From: Rana temporaria
Lineage: Eukaryota > Chordata > Amphibia > Anura > Ranidae
Direction: 5' to 3'
Assembly (NCBI RefSeq): GCF_905171775.1
Contig: NC_053501.1
Coordinates: 14,010,344 to 14,074,343, forward strand
Length of the DNA: 64,000 bases
Made by a program: the position numbers and the translations under genes. Below are positions 1 through 11,283 of the stretch, piece by piece. Positions within the stretch are counted from its first letter, which is position 1; every line of letters begins with the position of its first letter. The notes beneath the pieces were generated by a model. That model was not told the DNA's origin. It did no database searches and saw only the letters and a program-made list of their open reading frames with translations.

Positions 1-214
1 AATTTGTTATAACAAAAAATAGTTTGTATATTATTTATTTATTACTTATAAAAGGCCTACCAAAAATCTCAGCACCAGGCCCATGATGTTCTTAATCTGG
101 CCCTGATACTGTTGCATTATTGTTTTAATTATAATAATTGGAATATAATACATTTATGTTATTGGATTTTTTTTTTTTTTTTTAGATTATTGGACTATTG
201 TTTTGTTTTTAACC
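1..214. other. AT-rich sequence, unassigned
   Basis: AT-rich with a poly-T run near 170-183. No coding signal and no repeat family recognised. Confidence 0.3.
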
Positions 215-960
215 CCTTGCCACCAAGCATACGCATATATGAGTCCTCGGCTTTCGGGGTTTATACCGGGATGATGCCCGCGGCTGCAGGCATCATCCCG
301 GTACCGTTGTTTAGAGCGGGCGATTGGCTATCCAGGAATAACAACCGATGCAACTTAAAGCTCTCTGATGGCTGGCATGATGTTCCTGACTCCTCACCAC
401 CTGTTTTAACCTTGAAAATGCTGACCCAACTCACTGCCACTGCGTTCCTTGCACACAGTTGCAGGGTGGATGTGGCCTTGCTCCAATTACTTGAATGGGT
501 CACATTTGGTGGTGGTACCATCTGCCCAATGCGATATGCCTCTTCATTTTTACATCTGTACAATCCTGGGCAGCTGAATGCCCTCGTGTAGCTGGGTGGT
601 CTACCATCTAAACCAGTCCTTTGATGGCAGGTCCATTTTAAAGTCAAAGCATACCGAAAAAAAAGACATCAGAACTTTCTGAGTATTTGCAAATGGTAAA
701 GCTCTGTTTTTCCCGCCCGGGACATCTAACATTGTAGATGGTCTCCATAAGGCTGTGCGCATTATGTGAATGCATCTGTCTTCTTCGAACGCACAGCAAA
801 TGTTTGGCTTCTATAGAAAATGACATCTTTGTATACCGTCTATTACAAAGCCGGGAGATCAGAGGGGATCAGCCAGCGGCGCGGTGCATTGTGGGAGCTG
901 GAACCCTCCTCGCCTACCGTTTAAAATTCCACACTAACAGCACAGTTTTTGTCCCTCGAA
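215..960. repeat. Unclassified repeat with a terminal-type hairpin
   Basis: A 15-bp perfect inverted repeat, TACCGGGATGATGCC at 264-278 and its complement at 289-303, closes over a 10-base loop. The surrounding sequence is moderately GC-rich and non-coding in all frames. It resembles the hairpin-bearing MITE-like repeats common in this window, but I see no second copy here and cannot place its right end. The class is unknown. Confidence 0.4.
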
Positions 961-1286
961 TGCTGTAATTTCCATTCCGTTTTTGATTTTCAGCTCCATA
1001 AACACTAAATGTGCCTTTCATTTATTTCTTTCCACACTCCAAGTTCATCTGTTCCAATTTTAGGAAATACGTTCTGCCGGGTCCAGCAAGGAACATATCC
1101 TCCAGGCCAGGAGCTGCGTGTTCCGTCAGATCCCGCCTTGTGTATAGCAGAGTTCTAGAACTGACAAGGAAACCTTTCAGGCGTGGGGCCAAAGGGAAGC
1201 CATCTTGGGAAGCTATAGCCATAGGTGTGCGCAAACTATTGTATTAGGGTGCGCACCCCAAAGCTCAAACACATGTGTGTATATAT
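961..1286. other. Unassigned intergenic stretch
   Basis: No coding, RNA or repeat structure recognised. It ends in a TG/TA-rich run that supplies the target site of the next element. Confidence 0.3.
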
Positions 1287-2233
1287 CAGTGGCGGTGCGT
1301 CCCTAGAGGGCGCAGGAGCGCCGCCCACTCTATCTCCCGCACCGCCACTGAATTGCATGAATCTATGTATTGTCGCTGCCGCCCACTATTCAGATGGCCG
1401 GCCCCCTGGTGAGCGAGCGCCGGCCATCTGAATAACGGCAGCTGGTTGGCTTTGGAAGTGCCTATTAGAGCCAGCGGGCTGAGGGCTGTAATCAGCTTCC
1501 AAATAGTTATCCAGGGGACACACGGGGGGGGGGGGGGGTTCCCTGATTAACACTGACAGGCATCTCAGCCAATAAGGTTCACCGGTTCTGGTTATCGGTA
1601 ACCTGACTGGCTGAAGCGTCATCGAGGATGGGAGAAGACATCGAGGGACGGTGGAAGGAGGATGGCTGACTCCCAAGAAAGGTAAGTGCTGGGCGGGGGG
1701 GGGGGATTGAAGGGGGCAATCTGGCAGCATTTTACAGGGCACAGTGGAGACAATTGATTTGCAAAGTGGCGACAATTGATGGCACACTGCTAGCAATTGA
1801 TGGCACAGTGGCTGCGTTTGAAGGCACAGTGGCTGCGTTTGGCATGGCACAGTGGTGACAATTGATGGGCACAGTGGCAACAATTAATGGCACAGTGGTG
1901 ACAATTGATAGCACAGTGGCGACAATTGATGGCACAGTGGCTGCGTTTGATGGCATGGCACGGTGGTGACAATTGATGGGCACAGTGGCGACATTTAATG
2001 GCACAGTGGTGACAATTGATGGCACAGTGGCGACAATTGATGGCACAGTGGCTGCATTTGATGGCATGGCACAGTGGCGACAATTGATGGTACAGTGGCG
2101 ACAATTGATGGCATGGCACAGTGGCGAAAATTTATGGCACAGTGGCTGCATTTTATGGGCACAGTGGCTGCAATTGATGGGCACAGTGAGGCTGCAATTG
2201 TTGTCCAAATATTTTGAGCACCAGCCACCGCTG
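1287..2233. mobile_element. Non-autonomous hAT-like element carrying a minisatellite
   Basis: It begins CAGTGGCGGTGCG and ends CAGCCACCGCTG, giving short terminal inverted repeats of hAT type. The flanking octamers GTATATAT (1279-1286) and GTATACAG (2234-2241) are compatible with a mutated 8-bp TSD. Its left 400 bp align by eye with the element at 12941-13419: both carry an inverted ATTCAGATGG...CCATCTGAAT segment and a shared GC-rich body. The internal part is occupied by a tandem array. There is no transposase frame. hAT membership is inferred from termini and TSD length. Confidence 0.65.
1738..2200. repeat. Minisatellite, about 21-bp unit
   Basis: About 20 imperfect tandem copies of a unit of the form GCACAGTGGCGACAATTGATG, with variant units containing GCTGCGTTTGA. 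Because the unit is a multiple of three, long open frames appear on both strands. These are repeat artefacts, not genes. The array lies wholly inside the hAT-like element. Confidence 0.85.
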
Positions 2234-2240
2234 GTATACA

Positions 2241-2282
<42 letters not shown>
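2241..2282. repeat. (TA)n microsatellite
   Basis: About 20 uninterrupted AT dinucleotides immediately right of the hAT-like element. Confidence 0.9.
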
Positions 2283-2284
<2 letters not shown>

Positions 2285-2309
2285 TATCTCACAAAAGTGG
2301 AGTTACCCT
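2283..2309. mobile_element. Tc1-type terminal repeat remnant
   Basis: CAGTATCTCACAAAAGTGGA next to a TA run resembles the outer end of a vertebrate Tc1 element. Only about 27 bp survive before a TTAA-flanked repeat replaces it. The identification is from remembered terminal sequence. Confidence 0.35.
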
Positions 2310-2313
2310 TTAA

Positions 2314-2580
2314 AGGAACACTAAAGGAATTTTATAACGTGTTATACTTACCTCCACTGTGCAGTTTGTTTTGCACAGAGTGCCCCCGAACCTCATCTTC
2401 TGATCGTCCCTATCTTGGCACTCACAGGTACTCCTTAAGCGTCACCCACACTGGCCTGCTCGGTCCCTGGCTTGGCACACAAGACTGCTCTGCAAGCGTC
2501 ACCTCCGCTGGTTCGGTCCCTGGCTTGACACTTGCTGAAGTTTCCCGATTCTTCACCATCCCTGGTTGGTAGGAATACTG
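2314..2580. mobile_element. TTAA-flanked MITE fragment (AGGAACACTAAAGG family)
   Basis: It starts AGGAACACTAAAGG right after TTAA (2310-2313), the same start as the full-length copy at 3662. The right terminus is missing or unrecognisable. Confidence 0.45.
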
Positions 2581-2747
2581 CTGAATACTGAATGGATATC
2601 TTGTGGGACCTAACAAATATATATATATTTTTTGTGTTTTATGCCTGGGGTACCCCATTAAAATCTGAACCAGATTAAAAGGGTCTGGAAAAAAATGGGG
2701 GAGGGGACTCTACGCAAATGTTTTTTTTTCCATTCTTGCTGTAGGCC

Positions 2748-3110
2748 AGTGGTCTCCTAACTGTGGCCTATGGCCCAGATGCAGCCCCTGTGATCTTTTG
2801 TAATGCCCTTGGGGTACTATTTTATCCACTGATACCAACAATGGGGCATCTCACCAATGAAAGGGCACAATTTCTCCCAATAATACCAATGATGAGGCAC
2901 AATTCCTCCAAATAATGCCAAAAAAGATGGAGCACAATTTCTCCCAACGACATACAACAATGGAGCCCAATGACACCACAGATGGGGCACAACTCCTCCC
3001 AATGACATCAGCAATGGGGCACAGTTCCTCCAACTGACACCAAAGATGGGGCACTGTTTGTTCCCACTGATATTGGGACCTTTTCTACTCTCAGTGGCCT
3101 CAGTCTGATC
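2748..3110. repeat. hAT-like end plus degenerate minisatellite
   Basis: CCAGTGGTCTCCTAACTGTGG at 2747 resembles an hAT terminus. It is followed at 2812-3070 by degenerate tandem units containing ACCAATGATG and GGGGCACA(A). The same unit occurs at 8227-8300 and, inverted, at 47440-47990, so the tandem unit appears to travel with a dispersed element. Confidence 0.5.
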
Positions 3111-3657
3111 CCCAGAAATAGCTGACAGTAGTGATCATTGTGCTCAACTGGCAGGGAAAGCTCCCCGCTGGCAGAACACAAGTGCTACGGGAGGGATTCC
3201 CCCATCAACACTGACTGTGTTGATGGGGAATCAAGTGATCCTGCCAGATTGTTTATGACATCAGTCATTATAAGCCTTCCTTGACTTTTGGTGGCATATG
3301 TCCTCTCAAGTCCACGTGCTCTGGTAAGCCTGCATTGCTTTCGGTGATGGGAATACTGCACATTGAAGAAGTCACCTATTTGATTTAAGTCACTTATTTC
3401 ACTTGATTGATTTTTTTGATTCATATGGACTTTATTAATCATTATTCACCGGTTGATTCACAATTGGACTTGTGTTTCTTTCCATGTTAATACGTGCAAA
3501 AACCTATGCTGTGTCATGCGATAGCAACTCACTTGGTTTTAAGAAGGACTTCATCACTTACTAGATACACCATAGACGCACACATGCATTGCTAACGTTG
3601 TATACATTGTTGTGTGTGTATTATATGTTCACATATACCAGATTTCAATGATTTTCA
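3111..3657. other. Unassigned stretch
   Basis: Mixed-composition DNA without a supported gene. No repeat family recognised. Confidence 0.3.
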
Positions 3658-3661
3658 TTAA

Positions 3662-4154
3662 AGGAACACTAAAGGTTCATTTTTTATTAGATCAATTGAT
3701 TGCTGTAAGCTAGAGCATTTGAATATCACTTACCTCATTTTTCCTTTTGACCTCCAAAATACAGTAATCCAGGTTTGAAAATGCCATTTCCTGTCTCTCC
3801 TTCTCTTGCTTTCCACCAGCATCTGAGCCGTTTTGCATGGTGGAAAGCAGAATGTGCTCACTCCCTCCCTATGACTACAGCCCTGCGTGAAGATGCTCTC
3901 TTATCCCTCACAGGCATGGAGGCTAAGCCTAATGGGAACTGTAGTTCCCATTAGGCCGTGATGTAGCAAGAATGAATGCGCACCGCAAACCAGGAAGTCA
4001 GTGAGAATAATGATTCAGGAGTGCTGGAGGTGAATAAAACAGCTCCATTTCAACAGGTATCAAACTAGTTATAATGCAAAACATTACTTTTTACTTTATC
4101 AGCTACTGTCAGACTTTAATTTAAGAGGACAATATTTTTGTCTTTACAACCCCT
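3662..4154. mobile_element. TTAA-flanked MITE, complete copy
   Basis: 493 bp bounded by TTAA at 3658-3661 and 4155-4158. It starts AGGAACACTAAAGG and ends ACAACCCCTTT. It contains an internal inverted repeat around GGGAACTGTAGTTCCC (about 3934-3949). It encodes no protein. TTAA target duplication is typical of piggyBac and Kolobok superfamilies. Which of these mobilised it is not determinable here. Confidence 0.6.
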
Positions 4155-4191
4155 TTAAGATCATCACTGAATAAGTGCTACACATTTATTT

Positions 4192-5187
4192 TCCACTGGA
4201 CTCCACACTCACCACATCTCATCCAATAGAGCATCTTTGGGATGTGGTGGAACAGGAGATTGGCATCATGGATGTGCAGCTGACAAATCTGCAGAAAACT
4301 GTGTGATGTTATCATGTCACTATGGAGCAAAATCTCTGAGGAACGTTTCCAACACCTTGTTGTATCTTTGCCACCAAGAATGAAGGCAAAAGGGGGTCCA
4401 ACCCGCTATTAGCAAAGAGAACCTAATAAAGGGTGTCCAATCCACCACTAGCAAGGGGGACCTAATATAGGGGGTCCAACCCGCTACTAACAAGGGGGAC
4501 CTAATATAGGGGGTCCAACCCACCACTAACAAGGGGGACCTAATAAAGGGGGTCCAACCCGTGACTAGCAAAGAGGACCTAATAAAGGGGGTCCAACCTG
4601 CCACTAGCAAGGGGAACCTAATATAGGGGGTCCAACCCACCACTAACAAGGGGGACCTAATAAAGGGTCCAACCCGCTACTAACAAGGGGGACCTAATAA
4701 AGGGGGTCCAACCCGTGACTAGCAAAGAGGACCTAATAAAGGGGGTCCAACCTGCCACTAGCAAGGGGAACCTATTAAAAGGGGTCCAACCCGCTACTAA
4801 CAAGAAGGGCCTAATAAGAGGGGTCCAACCCGCTACTAACAAGGGGGACCTAATAAGAGGGGTCCAACCCGCGACTAGCAAAGAGGACCTAATAAATGGG
4901 GACCAACCCGCCACTAGCAAGGGGAACCTATTAAAGGGGGTCCAAGCCGCTTCTAACAAGAAGGGCCTAATAAGAGGGGTCCAACCATCTACTAACAAGG
5001 GGGACCTAATAAGAGGGGTCCAACCCGCGACTAGCAAAGAGGACCTAATAAATGGGGACCAACTCGCCACTAGCAAGGGGAACCTAATACAGGGGGTAGA
5101 ACCCGCTACTAACAAGGGGAACCGAATAAAGGGGGTCCAACCCGCTACTAACAAAAAAGACCTAATAAAGTGGCCGGTGAGTGTATT
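4192..5187 (+). pseudogene. Tc1-like transposase 3' fragment with expanded C-terminus
   Basis: From about 4192 the plus strand encodes a decayed Tc1 C-terminal region: a W-T-P-H-S-P stretch, then after a 1-bp deletion PIEHLWDVVEQEIGIMDVQL, including the E that would be the third DDE residue. A TGA follows in the next segment. The frame ends near 4380-4412 in the typical terminal motif KGGPTRY plus stop. The real 3' terminus, CCTAATAAAGTGGCCGGTGA, is at 5159-5178 and looks like the usual terminal inverted repeat of this Tc1 group. Between them the terminal coding segment is tandemly repeated about 20 times. The 5' two thirds and the left end are absent. It is certainly non-functional. Confidence 0.75.
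4386..5170. repeat. 39-bp minisatellite derived from transposase 3' end
   Basis: About 20 copies of a roughly 39-bp unit, each containing GGGGGTCCAACCCGCTACTA followed by CAAGGGGGACCTAATA. The unit equals the last Tc1 codons, the stop and the start of the 3' terminal repeat. Because the unit is 13 codons, frames of 165-171 codons stay open on both strands. These are not genes. Confidence 0.9.
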
Positions 5188-5855
5188 TTATACTTTGCCG
5201 TATTTGCTTTTTTTTTTTCTAAATGTATAGAAACGAAGGAAGCACCTTTTTTAAATTGTTCCTTTTATTTGGTAAAATGTAATGTTCAGTTAATATTTGC
5301 TGCTGTCTACCCTCAATTGGCTCTCTGGCCTCTCTCTCGAGCTTTTGAAGATATGAGTAGATTTTATTGACGTATAAAACAAGGATTGCATTTTGAGTTG
5401 AAGGCAGTAAAGTTTGAGGCTGGTATGCGGCGCAGACGCTCAGTATGAAGCGCTGTTATATAAATGACACGGACGTCGTCTTGAGGAAGGGGAACTGGTT
5501 AGCTCGAAAAGAACCAATTTTCCATGCAATCATGGGGCTGATAAAGTCTCTTTCAAACTTCAAAAAAAAATGTGATTATTTTATTATATATTTTTTTTTT
5601 TCAGGTATAAAACCTTGAAAAATGATTTTCCAGATGGGAGTATGAACCCTAAAAATGAAAAGACGGTTTGTTGTAATCTTTTACTAAAAAATTAATTTGC
5701 AACTGCCTTAAACTGGCACGCTGACATTTTCTTCCAGGCTAGGTCAGAACCAAATAGGTTGGCTCGCGATGTTTATATACCTATTATACAGCATATACAC
5801 ACGCATTACAGTTAATTGCCATAAATAAACTGAACCAAATGAGCAGTTGGATGGA
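5188..5855. other. Unassigned AT-rich stretch
   Basis: AT-rich with a few poly-T runs. A segment at 5485-5515, CTTGAGGAAGGGGAACTGG followed by GCTCGAAA, faintly recalls retroelement LTR-type motifs elsewhere in the window but lacks pairing. No gene. Confidence 0.3.
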
Positions 5856-5984
5856 AGAAAAAAATCCCAACCTCTCCGTAAATCCAGGTTAGGTGGGTCA
5901 CAAGTAATGCCATCGTCATCTAGATATTGCTAATAATAACTCTTCAAATGGAATCATCTCTCTAATGATTTTTCAGATCATTCT

Positions 5985-6103
5985 AATTATTATTATACAG
6001 GATTTATATAGCGCCGACAGTTTGCGAAGAAGGAATAGGAGGGCCCTGCTCATGGAGCTTACAATTTAAAGGGGTAAGAAGGTGCTACAAAAGGTAATAG
6101 CCA
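5985..6103 (-). mobile_element. SINE/LINE 3'-tail fragment
   Basis: ATTATTATTATACAGGATTT followed by ATATAGCGCCGACAGTTTGCG matches, inverted, the fragment at 19498-19562. An (ATT)n tail next to a conserved body is typical of CR1/L2-type retroposon 3' ends. The class is inferred from memory. Confidence 0.5.
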
Positions 6104-6218
6104 GTGGCGCCGCTATGGGAGCACGGGGGTGTGCACCCACCAGAGGGGTGACTCCATTAAGTAGAAAGTTATACCCGACCGTGGTGTCACCCCCATCAGG
6201 GCCGAATTACAGTAGGGG
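6104..6218. mobile_element. Possible hAT-like element fragment
   Basis: It begins CAGTGGCGCCGCTATGG, resembling other CAGTGGCGG ends here. The related sequence at 7590 runs straight from the (ATT)n tract to CTATTGGAGCTG, lacking 5999-6218. That suggests this segment and the SINE fragment are insertions into the satellite. Confidence 0.35.
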
Positions 6219-7275
6219 CTATTGGAGCTGTAGCTCCAGGACCCTACCGTAATATAGGCCCAGCTGCCCAAAAACTTCCCAACCCCTCTGTAAATCTAGG
6301 TTAGGTGGGTCACAAGTAACGTCACCATCATCTAGATATTTCTTGTGTGGGAATTCCTAATAATAACTCTTCATATGGAATCATCTCTTGGAGCTGTAGT
6401 TCCTGGACCCTACTCTAATATAGTCCCAGCTGCCCAAAAACTTCCCAACCTCTCCGTAAATCTAGGTTAGGTGGGTCACAAGTAACGTCACCGTCATCTA
6501 GATATTGCTTGTGCGGGAATTCCTAATAATAACTCTTCATATGGAATCATCTCTTGGAGCTGTAGCTCCAGGACCCTACCTTATTTTGGTACAGCTGCCC
6601 AAAAACTTCCCAATCCCTCTGTAAATCTAGGTTAGGTGGGTCACAAGTAACGTCACAATCATCTAGATATTGCTTGTGCAGGAATTCCTAATAATAACTC
6701 TTTATATGGAATCATCTCTTGGAGCTGTAGCTCCAGGACCCTACTCTAATATAGGCCCAGCTGCCCAAAAACTTCCCAACCCCTCTGTAAATCTAGGTTA
6801 GGTGGGTCACAAGTAACGTCACCGTCATCTAGATATTTCTTGTGCGGGAATTCCTAATAATAACTCTTCATATGGAATCATCTCTTGGAGCTGTAGCTCC
6901 TGGACCCTACCCTAATATAGTCCCAGCTGCCCAAAAACATCCCAACCTCTCCGTAAATCTAGGTTAGGTGGAGCACAAGTAACGCCATCGTCATCTAGAT
7001 ATTGCTTGTGCCCAAATTCCTAATAATAACTCTTCATATGGAATCATCTCTTGGAGCTGTAGCTCCAGGACCCTACTCTAATATAGGCCCAGCTGCCCAA
7101 AAACTTCCTAACCTCTCTGTAAATCTAGGTTAAGAGGGCCACAAGTAACGCCACCGTCGTCTAGATATTGCTTGTGCCCGAATTCCTAATAATAACTCTT
7201 CATATGGAATCATCTCTTGGAGCTGTAGTTCCAGGACCCTACCTTAATATACTGTAGGCCCAGCTGCCCAAAAAC

Positions 7276-8048
7276 ATCCCCCCTGGCACCGCTGCACCAC
7301 TGCTGGCTTCCACTGCCCACCACTTCCCAGTGCCTACTGCTGTGAAAATTATTGGTTGCTAGGACCGCCTAGCATCCTAACAACCAATCAAGTGCAAGCA
7401 CAGGGCTCGGCAGAGGAGGAGTATGTAACATCCTTCTCCCTGCTCAGGCTCTGAGTGCCCCCGCCTTCCAGCTTCTGACCTGCAGACAACAGAACCAACT
7501 AAGGTGAGGGGGTCCCGCCGGGTACTAATAATAACTCTTCATATGGAATCATCTCTCTAATGATTTTTCAGATCATTCTAATTATTATTATTATACTATT
7601 GGAGCTGTAGCTCCAGGACCCTACCCTAATATAGGCCCAGCTGCTCAAAAACTTCCAAATCTCTCCGTAAATCTAGGTTAGGTGGGTCACAAGTAACACC
7701 ACCATCATATAGATATTGCTTGTTTCTAATAATAACTCTTCATATGGAATCATCTCTTGGAGCTGTAGCTCCAGGACCCTACCTTAATATAGGCCCAGCT
7801 GCCCAAAAACGTCCCCCCTGGCACCGCGGTCACCACTGCTGGCTTCCACTGCCCAGTGTCCACTGCTGTGAAAATTATTGGTTGCTAGGACTGCCTAGCA
7901 CCTTAACAACCAATCAAATGCAAGCACAGGCCTCGGCAGAGGAGGAGTATGTAACTTCCTTCTCCCTGCTCCACCTCCGAGTGCCCCTCTCCCAGTTTCT
8001 GACCCACAGACAACAGAACCAACTAAGGTGAGGGGGACCCGCTAGGAA
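7276..8048. repeat. 540-bp higher-order duplication containing satellite units
   Basis: A segment with GTGAAAATTATTGGTTGCTA, AACAACCAATCAA and ACAGACAACAGAACCAACTA occurs at about 7325-7505 and again at 7865-8030. The adjoining satellite units at 7214 and 7754 are offset by the same 540 bp. A block comprising satellite plus unique flank was duplicated in tandem. Confidence 0.8.
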
Positions 8049-8395
8049 TCTGACTGAGGACATGACACTGTCTGGTGAAAAGAGAGAGTGGGAGAGGAGG
8101 GGCAGAGACTCTGGCAGTGGCAGTGTGGTGCGGCACTGCAGCAGCCAGGGAGAGAGGGTGTCCTCTAATGCAGTACAGTCATGCTCAGTCATATTGTGTT
8201 TGGGGCACTATTGCTATTTTGCAGTATTCCTCCCACTGATACCAATGATGGGGCACTATTCTTCCCACTGACACCAATGATGAGGCACTGTTCCTCCTCC
8301 TGTAATTTTCTGACCAACAAACCTGGGGCATTTTTTGCTCCCACTGCCACAGTCAAGCCCCCTGTAGAGTGAAGGATAGTAAACTGTCCTTTTGT
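8049..8395. repeat. Unassigned sequence with a two-unit minisatellite fragment
   Basis: 8227-8300 holds two units of the CCACTGATACCAATGATGGG type, the reverse complement of the array at 47440. The rest is unassigned. Confidence 0.5.
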
Positions 8396-8577
8396 TTAGA
8401 AAGTTTGGAGACTCTTCTTCTAGAGAGAAAAACAGACAATCACATGTGATGTTTGTGTGATGCGAATTCAGACATACAAACTGTATGGAATCGCATCTCA
8501 TTCACACCAAAATGGTGCAAGACCTTTTTTTTGACCCGCACTGGAATCCGATTCCTGCTACCAATTCACAGTTCTGG
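8396..8577. repeat. Unclassified MITE-like repeat interrupting a Tc1
   Basis: The segment with GCACTGGAATCCGATTCCTG replaces the expected 3' end of the Tc1 transposase that lies to its right. Its own ends were not resolved. Confidence 0.35.
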
Positions 8578-9945
8578 GCCACCGCCTGACTAATGGCAGC
8601 CAATTCTTGCATAATCAATTCTTGGAGTTTTTGCCAGAATTTGTTGGGGTTTTTTTTTTCATCCGCCTCTTGAGGATTGACCACAAGTTCTCAATGGGAT
8701 TAAGGTCTGTGGAGTTTCCTGGCCATGGACCCAAATTTTGATGTTTTGTTCACCAAGCCACTTAGTTATCACTCTTGCCTTATGGCAAGGTGCTCCATCA
8801 TGCTGGGAAAGGCATTGTTCCTCACCAAACTGTTTTTGGATGATGGGGAGAAGTTGCTCTCGGAGGATGTTTTTGTACCATTCTTTATTCATGGCAAAAT
8901 TGTGAGTTTGCCCCCCACTACCTTGTCTGAGAAGACCCCACACATGAATGGTCTCAGGATGCTTTACTGTTGGCATGACACAGGACTGATCGTATTTGAC
9001 CTTTTCCTATCCGGACAAGGTTCATTCCGGTGCCCCCAAACATCGGAAAGGGGATTCTTTAGAAAAAATGACTTCCCCCCAGTCCTCAGCAGTCCAATCC
9101 CTGTACCTAAAGAATATCAGTCTGTCTCTGATGTTTTTCCTGGAGAGAAGTGGCTTCTTTGCTGACCTTCTTGACACCAGGCCATCTTCCAAAAGTCTTC
9201 TCCTCACTGTGTGTGCCGATGTCCTCACACCTGCCTGCTGCCATTCCTGAGCAAACTCTGCACTGGTGGTGCCCCGATCCTGCAGCTATATTTAGGCCTC
9301 ATACACACCATAGGTTAACCAGAGGACAATGGTCTGATGGACCGTTTTTATCTATCAAAACCGACCATAGGTTATTTATCCATAGGGTAAAAAAAGCCAA
9401 CTTGCTTTAAATTTAACCTATGGATTCCTAACCGATAGGTCAAAACCGATCGTTAGTAGGCACAACCATCGGTTAAAAATCCACGCATGCTCAGAATCAA
9501 GTCGACGCATGCTTGGAAACATTGAACTTCGTTTTTTTCAGCATGTCCTTGTGTTTTACGTCACCGCGTTCTGACGCGATCGTTTTTTTTAACCTATGGT
9601 GTGTAGGCGTGACGGACCATCAGTCAGCTTCATCGGTTAACCTATGACAACGGTCCTTCAGACCGTTCTCATCGGATGGACTGATCGCGTGTACGAGGCT
9701 TAACTGTAGGAGACGGTCCTGGCGCTTGCCAGACTTTCCTGGACGCCCTGAAGCCTTCTTCACAAATGCAGTGGAAATGTTTTTTTTATGGTATTAAGTT
9801 CATTTTCATGGCAAAGAGGGACTTTCCAATTAATTACATCTTTATAACATTCTGGAGTATTGCAGATTGCCATAAAAAAAACAGAGGCAGCAGAATTTGT
9901 GAAAATTAATATTTATTTCATTCCCAAAATCTTTGGCCACAGCTG
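8578..9945 (-). pseudogene. Tc1-like transposase, decayed, minus strand
   Basis: The minus strand encodes Tc1 transposase in pieces. From the N-terminal side: RRRLLEDGLVSRRSAKKPLL and YRDWTAEDWGEVIFSKESPF at 9228-9022; then MPTVKHPETIHVWG at 8976; CHKARVITKWLGEQNIKI, preceded by QHDGAP; then, in a shifted frame, DLNPIENLWSILKRR; and an LQELIMQELAAISQ-like C-terminus near 8600. The first catalytic Asp of the usual SDESPF motif is Lys here, and at least one frameshift precedes the catalytic Glu, so it cannot be active. The N-terminal DNA-binding part is largely missing. The upstream end GGCCACAGCTG at 9935-9945 is followed by TA. The downstream end has been replaced by another repeat. Confidence 0.85.
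9295..9699. mobile_element. Palindromic MITE (GTACACACGA family) nested in Tc1
   Basis: 405 bp with ends GGCCTCATACACACC and GTGTACGAGGC, bounded by TTA at 9292-9294 and 9700-9702. It is inserted in the Tc1 relic and separates its 5' end from the transposase remnant. A 3-bp TWA duplication and long inverted repeats fit a PIF/Harbinger-like non-autonomous element. The superfamily is an inference. Confidence 0.7.
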
Positions 9946-9947
9946 TA

Positions 9948-11283
9948 CATTAGGACATAAAGGTCCTTCTGGTGATCTTATAGGATGTAATTACTTTATT
10001 TGTTCACTTGTACAATACCGAAATAGGATATGGGACTGCATGTGACTAGGGCCGTGGAGAAGGGGGAAGTCACGAGTCCACCAATATCGCAGTACAGGAA
10101 TGTGAAGCCCAGGTCCCAATGGAGCTTGGATACCGTGGTGTCAACCACACCTACATTTACAACCATCCAAATGGTCTTTTTTCCCTGTTACTCATTTCCT
10201 AATAAGATAAATAGTATTTTTTTTTCCACTTGTAGAACATTTTGTTTCCAGTACTGTTTTAGTCATTAACTTTTCATCACTCAAATGGTTTTGGGGGTGA
10301 TTTTCCCGAAAAAAATAAAAGTTTGGCTGCCGAGCTGCGACTCCGAAGCTTACAAGATTATGACTTGACTCTGAAATAGATGATAATGCCAAAGTCATAA
10401 TGTCCCCATTGAAAAATGGTTTAAATGTCTTCCTTCAATATTTGACCTAAACCAGACTTGAACCCGGGACTCCAGAGACATGAGAATAACAACTTATCCA
10501 GTTTTGCAAGCTGCGCTGCTTCTGCTCCAGGATGACTTTATCTGAGCATGCGATGGAATTGGCCACTGTTTCTCCTTTGGGGCAATGAGGGTACATTGTT
10601 ACATGTTTTAGATGCTTGGAGATCTCTGTTATTTCTCAGACTTCTCTGATCAAATTAACTGTGGCAGGTCAGGTGGCTTTGTGTCCAGAACATGATACGG
10701 TTACTGAGGTTCCTCAGGTGCTCTTCTATGTAAAATATTCTAAAAGTTAATTATTTCCTCATTGTCTTCACTGTAAGAATAAAAAATCCCATTAATATGA
10801 CCATTTTTGAGTATTATAATATCTCTTGTTATTGGCACCATGCAAACATGACCAACCTTGTAACCTCTTGGATACTTGTAGGCAGGTGCAGTCTACTTTT
10901 TCCACTGTAGGTGGCTTTCGTCCACAGGAAGTCAAGAGGAACATGGTTCCTCTATGGTTTCCTGGGTCACTGGAGAAGCTACCCAATTGGATGATGCTGT
11001 CCCATGTGACTCTAGCAGCCATATTGGGTCAGGAGGAGCCATGACAAAGCCTTAGACAAAGAGATAAAGCATAGGGTTCCCAACTTCTCTGGACATCTTC
11101 CCACTTGGGCCATCCTCCAAAGGTGGCAATCAATCCTCCCAATAGGATCCCTCTTCAACATTTCCAAAACTAGAGCTAAATGTTACTTTAAAAGCTTCAA
11201 CAAAGCTAGCTAAAAACTCTGCAAATGCTTTGTCAAAGCTTGCTGTTCCCACTGCTCTTATACAAGCTGAAGCCCCTGTGAAT
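9948..11283. other. Unassigned single-copy-looking DNA
   Basis: No coding, repeat or RNA structure that I can defend. A segment at 10449-10500 contains, on the minus strand, GGGTTCAAGTCTGG, which resembles a tRNA B box but lacks a convincing cloverleaf. Confidence 0.3.

Larger units (their letters stand above)
5860..7275. repeat. 166-bp satellite block
   Basis: Successive occurrences of CATCTCTTGGAGCTGTAG start every 165-166 bp from about 6382 to 7211, giving six near-identical units that share GTAAATCTAGGTTAGGTGGG and CTAATAATAACTCTTCATAT. A diverged leading unit begins near 5860 and further units lie at 7522-7830. It does not encode protein. Confidence 0.9.

Noticed and set aside
1732..2572. 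Open frames of up to 199 codons across the minisatellite
   Set aside because: Unit length is divisible by three and the frames extend on both strands. No conserved domain.
4657..5230. Open frames of 165-171 codons on both strands
   Set aside because: They run through a 39-bp tandem repeat, which cannot create stops once one unit is open. They are peptide repeats with no independent support.
5485..5515. Third hammerhead candidate near CTTGAGGAAGGGG...CTCGAAA
   Set aside because: The core CTGANGA is absent and no stem II or stem I pairing was found.
10449..10516. Possible tRNA or tRNA-derived SINE on the minus strand (GGGTTCAAGTCTGG)
   Set aside because: The B-box-like word is there, but no acceptor stem, D arm or anticodon arm could be folded around it, and no second copy is visible.
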